Position numbers and translations under genes: made by a program. 64,000 nucleotides of DNA from Modestobacter italicus (GTDB taxonomy: Bacteria > Actinomycetota > Actinomycetes > Mycobacteriales > Geodermatophilaceae), in assembly GCF_000306785.1 (NCBI RefSeq), contig NC_017955.1, forward strand, positions 2,356,001-2,420,000, given 5' to 3'. Below the pieces are notes generated by a model. It worked only from the letters and a program-made list of their open reading frames with translations, had not been told where the DNA came from and searched no databases. The stretch's first letter is position 1, and every line of letters begins with the position of its first letter. Below, in pieces: positions 61,197 to 64,000 of the stretch.

Positions 61197-62012
61197 GTGA
61201 CACAGACGCACGAGAGAACGGCCAGGACCGGCGACAAGCTGCTCGGTCGGGTGGCCTTCGTGACCGGGGGCACCCGGGGGATCGGCGCGGCCATCTGCCG
61301 CAGCCTCGCCGCGCAGGGCGCGGAGGTCGCAGCCGGCTACAGCGGGAACCAGGAGGCGGCCGAGAAGTTCGCCCAGGACACCACCGCCACCTTCCCGGAC
61401 AGCAAGGTGTCGCTGCACCGCGGGGACATCGGCTCGGCGGACGACTGCCGCCGGTGCGTCGCCGAGGTGATCGACCAGCACGGCCGGCTGGACATCCTGG
61501 TCAACAACGCCGGGATCACCGTCGACCGGACGGTGGCCAAGATGGGCGACGACGACTGGCGCCGGGTGATCGACGTCAACCTGTCCGGGGCCTTCTACCT
61601 GTCGCAGGCCGCGTTGGTGCACATGCTGGAACGCGGCAGCGGGCGGATCGTGATGATCTCGTCGGTCATCGGCGAGACCGGTGGGATCGGGCAGGTCAAC
61701 TACGCCTCGGCCAAGTCGGGGCTGTTCGGGCTCACCAAGACCCTCGCCCGGGAAGCGGCCATGCAGCTGCAGCGCTCGGGCGCCGGCGACGGGATCGGCA
61801 TCACCGTCAACGCCGTGACGCCGGGCTACACCGCCACCGAGATGCTGGACGCCGTACCGGACAAGGTGCTCGCCGGGTTGCGGGCGAAGATCCCGCTCGG
61901 CCGGCTCGGGCAGCCCGACGAGGTCGCCCGGGTCGTGCACTTCCTGGCCGCCGACGCCTCGTCCTACATCACCGGCCAGGTGTGGGGGGTCAACGGCGGC
62001 CTGGACATGTAG
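61197..62012 (+). CDS. Acetoacetyl-CoA reductase-type SDR (PhaB/FabG)
   Basis: 271 aa short-chain dehydrogenase. NADP motif TGGTRGIG near residue 23, NNAG at about 104, and the catalytic set Ser (ISS), Tyr-Lys (YASAK). The PGYTATEM and GQPDEVARVVHFLAADASSYITGQV segments match PhaB/FabG. Reduces 3-oxoacyl-CoA or -ACP with NADPH. GAGGAGG is six bases before the GTG. A carboxylase gene follows 62 bases later, so acyl-CoA metabolism is likely. Confidence 0.92.
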   Translation: MTQTHERTARTGDKLLGRVAFVTGGTRGIGAAICRSLAAQGAEVAAGYSGNQEAAEKFAQDTTATFPDSKVSLHRGDIGSADDCRRCVAEVIDQHGRLDILVNNAGITVDRTVAKMGDDDWRRVIDVNLSGAFYLSQAALVHMLERGSGRIVMISSVIGETGGIGQVNYASAKSGLFGLTKTLAREAAMQLQRSGAGDGIGITVNAVTPGYTATEMLDAVPDKVLAGLRAKIPLGRLGQPDEVARVVHFLAADASSYITGQVWGVNGGLDM

Positions 62013-62074
62013 GCCCGGCCGCACGCCCCCCGGTCGACGACGGACGGGGGACCACCGAGAGGGAGGGGTGCCGG

Positions 62075-64000
62075 GTGTTCGACCGCATCGCCGTGATCAA
62101 CCGGGGCGAGCCGGCCATGCGCCTGACCCGTGCCGTCCGCGAGCTCAACGCCGAGCACGGCACGCGCACCCGCGTCATCGCCCTGCACACCGAGTCCGAA
62201 CGCCGGGCGACGTTCGTCCGCGCCGCCGACGAGGGCGTGCTGCTGCGCGAGACCGGGGCCGGCAACCCCTACCTCGACCACGACGAGCTCGCCCGGGCCC
62301 TGCGCGCCAGCCGCGCCGACGCTGCCTGGGTGGGCTGGGGCTTCGTCGCCGAGGACCCGGCGTTCGCCGAGCTGTGCGCCTCGCTCGGCGTCGTCTTCAT
62401 CGGGCCGCCGCCCGAGGCCATGCGGCTGCTCGGCGCCAAGATCGAGGCCAAGGTGCTCGCGGAGCAGGCCGGGGTGCCGGTCGCGCCGTGGAGCGGCGGT
62501 CCGGTGGCCGGCCTCGAGGACGGGCGGCGGCACGCGGCGGCCATCGGCTACCCGCTCATCGTCAAGTCCCGGAGCGGCGGCGGCGGCCGGGGCATCCGGG
62601 TCGTCCGGTCCGAGGGCGAGCTGGAGGAGGCGCTCACCCGCACCCAGGCGGAGGCCGGGCGCACCTTCGGCGACCCGACCGTCTTCATGGAGCGGCTGGT
62701 GGAGGGCGGCCGGCACGTCGAGGTGCAGATCATCGCCGACCAGCACGGCGCGGTGTGGGCGCCCGGGGTCCGCGACTGCTCGGTGCAGCGGCGCAACCAA
62801 AAGGTCCTGGAGGAGTCCAGCTCGCCCGCGCTGAGTCCGGAGCAGGACCGGTCGCTGCGCGAGTCCTCCGTCGCCCTGGTGAAGGCGGCCGGCTACGTCG
62901 GTGCGGGCACCGTCGAGTTCCTCTACCAGCCGGAGGAGGAGCTGTTCACCTTCCTGGAGGTGAACACCCGGCTGCAGGTGGAGCACCCCGTCACCGAGGA
63001 GACCACCGGCCTGGACATCGTCAAGCTGCAGCTGCACGTGGCGGCCGGCGGCCGGCTCGAGGGCGACCCACCCCCCCGGTCCGGCCACGCGATCGAGGCC
63101 CGGCTGAACGCGGAGGACGCCGAGCAGGGCTTCGCCCCGGCTCCCGGCCAGGTCGTGCTCATGCGGCTGCCGACCGGCCCGGGGGTCCGCGTGGACACCG
63201 GGATCGGCGTCGGCGACGTCATCCCGCCGCTCTACGACTCGATGATCGCCAAGGTCATCGCCTGGGGCCGCGACCGGCCCGAGGCGCTCGCCCGGCTCAG
63301 GTGCGCGCTGCGGGAGACCACCGTCGTGCTGCGCGGGGGCACGACCACCAAGTCCTTCCTGCTCGACCTGCTGGACCGGCCCGAGGTGGCGAGCGGGACC
63401 GCCGACACCGGCTGGCTGGACCGCACGGGGGCGGGCAGCCGCGCCGAGACCGCCGGCAACGCCTGGGTGGCCCTGGTCCGGGTGGCCATCGACGTCGCGG
63501 ACGCGGAGGAGGCCCGGGAGCGGAGCGCCTTCCTGGCCTCCGCGCGGGGCGGGCGGCCACGGGCCCCGCACGAGGTGGGCCGGGTCGTGGAGCTGGGGTA
63601 CCGGGGCCAGGCCTACCGGCTGGGTGTGGCGAGGGTGGGGCACGACCGCTACCGGGTCGAGCTCGACGGCCGGTCCGCCGACGTCGACGTGGACCGGCTG
63701 AGCGGGCTGGAGAGCCGGCTGTCGGTGGGGGAGGACCGGTTCGCGGTCGTCGCGGTCGAGGGCACCGGGTCCTCCCTCGTCGAGGTCGACGGCGTCACCC
63801 ACCGGGTCGCGACCGACGTCGGCGGGGTGGTGCGGGCGCCGGCACCCGCGGTGGTCGTGGCGGTGCGGGCCACCGCCGGGCAGGAGGTCCAGGCCGGTCA
63901 GACGCTGCTGGTCCTGGAGAGCATGAAGATGGAGACGGCGGTCCGGGCGCCGTTCGCCGGCCGGGTGCGGGAGGTGCGCGCCGCCGCCAACGCCCAGGTC
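62075..64000 (+). CDS. Biotin-dependent acyl-CoA carboxylase, 3' end outside window
   Basis: 642 codons visible, no stop before the window end. Residues 1-440 form a biotin carboxylase (VFDRIAVINRGEPAMRL, ATP-grasp loop KSRSGGGGRGIRVV, VQRRNQKVLEE, EVNTRLQVEHPVTEE). A biotinyl domain near 575-642 has the biotin Lys618 in ESMKMETAV, directly before the edge. The GEPAMR start and a BCCP followed by more coding sequence resemble the long fused (BC-BCCP-carboxyltransferase) actinobacterial carboxylases; whether a CT domain follows cannot be seen. GGGAGGGG is about nine bases upstream of the GTG. Confidence 0.9.
   Translation, partial: MFDRIAVINRGEPAMRLTRAVRELNAEHGTRTRVIALHTESERRATFVRAADEGVLLRETGAGNPYLDHDELARALRASRADAAWVGWGFVAEDPAFAELCASLGVVFIGPPPEAMRLLGAKIEAKVLAEQAGVPVAPWSGGPVAGLEDGRRHAAAIGYPLIVKSRSGGGGRGIRVVRSEGELEEALTRTQAEAGRTFGDPTVFMERLVEGGRHVEVQIIADQHGAVWAPGVRDCSVQRRNQKVLEESSSPALSPEQDRSLRESSVALVKAAGYVGAGTVEFLYQPEEELFTFLEVNTRLQVEHPVTEETTGLDIVKLQLHVAAGGRLEGDPPPRSGHAIEARLNAEDAEQGFAPAPGQVVLMRLPTGPGVRVDTGIGVGDVIPPLYDSMIAKVIAWGRDRPEALARLRCALRETTVVLRGGTTTKSFLLDLLDRPEVASGTADTGWLDRTGAGSRAETAGNAWVALVRVAIDVADAEEARERSAFLASARGGRPRAPHEVGRVVELGYRGQAYRLGVARVGHDRYRVELDGRSADVDVDRLSGLESRLSVGEDRFAVVAVEGTGSSLVEVDGVTHRVATDVGGVVRAPAPAVVVAVRATAGQEVQAGQTLLVLESMKMETAVRAPFAGRVREVRAAANAQV

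Noticed and set aside
1-64000. CRISPR arrays, rRNA and tRNA genes
   Set aside because: No regularly spaced repeats, no rRNA-like conserved stretches and no tRNA cloverleaf with a TTCGA loop were noticed by eye; a covariance search could still find a missed tRNA.

Overview
This window comes from a high-GC actinobacterium. Base composition is strongly G+C-rich throughout and GTG starts are frequent. Many genes begin at, or a few bases after, a TAnnnT -10 element, as expected for leaderless mRNAs. Several gene groups match known mycobacterial/actinobacterial loci: an Sdh1-type succinate dehydrogenase operon with the small leader gene seen before Rv0249c, smtB-zur, a SigE-type ECF sigma factor, an Rv1733c-family protein and DUF5313. 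Family-level placement near Geodermatophilaceae (Blastococcus/Geodermatophilus/Modestobacter) is my inference from overall flavour, not from a search. No rRNA, tRNA or CRISPR array was seen.

Layout. 1-3.5 kb: the 3' part of a PEGLP-type P-type cation ATPase and a secreted beta-helix protein. 3.6-8.7 kb: a minus-strand block (GH13 glucosidase, 14-TM MFS exporter, MarR regulator, DUF5313 protein) divergent from a TauE/SafE exporter that is preceded by a possible leaderless 11-codon leader ORF. 8.8-12.3 kb: gamma-glutamyltranspeptidase and a secreted esterase whose signal-peptide region carries an apparent one-base frameshift. 12.3-20.6 kb: glutamine amidotransferase, adenylate kinase, PPK2 polyphosphate kinase, a CoA-disulfide-reductase-like flavoprotein, DUF899 protein, quinone oxidoreductase, a thioredoxin-fold protein with a CINW motif, and an epoxide hydrolase. 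20.6-28.8 kb: large LuxR-type (LAL) regulator, phosphatidylcholine-synthase-like CDP-alcohol transferase, APC permease, DUF6653-like protein, lipid-kinase-like protein and sigE. 28.8-36.4 kb: the sdh operon behind a near-perfect CRP/GlxR-type site, then small and membrane proteins of unknown role and a Pit phosphate transporter with a small membrane partner.

36.4-38.8 kb holds the most unusual locus: a zinc-finger plus long coiled-coil protein divergent from a Cre-like (R-K-H-R-W-Y) tyrosine recombinase. The short AT-richer gap between them carries two inverted repeats. One has the geometry of a tyrosine-recombinase core site and overlaps the recombinase start codon. 38.8-47.3 kb: BrkB-family membrane protein, NmrA-like reductase, a DrrAB-type ABC exporter, monofunctional transglycosylase, MMPL transporter and a DUF4349 lipoprotein, with conspicuous palindromes around the MMPL gene. 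47.3-53.9 kb: MFS transporter with alcohol dehydrogenase, XRE regulator, a lipoprotein, and a pair made of a DUF2652 (class III cyclase-like) protein and an MFS transporter fused to a cyclic-nucleotide-binding domain. 54.1-55.9 kb: zinc homeostasis (znuA-like, smtB, zur) with Zur-box-like sites. 56-64 kb: a truncated LAL regulator fragment, SnoaL-like protein, LLM flavin oxidoreductase, SpoIIAA/STAS-like protein, another MFS exporter, two tiny ORFs, an acetoacetyl-CoA-reductase-type SDR and the 5' two thirds or less of a biotin-dependent carboxylase that runs off the window.

Most of the window is chromosomal housekeeping and accessory metabolism in short operons. Convergent genes are often separated by compact hairpins. 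The best candidates for undescribed biology are the coiled-coil/recombinase pair with its repeats, and the cyclase-like/cNMP-gated transporter pair.
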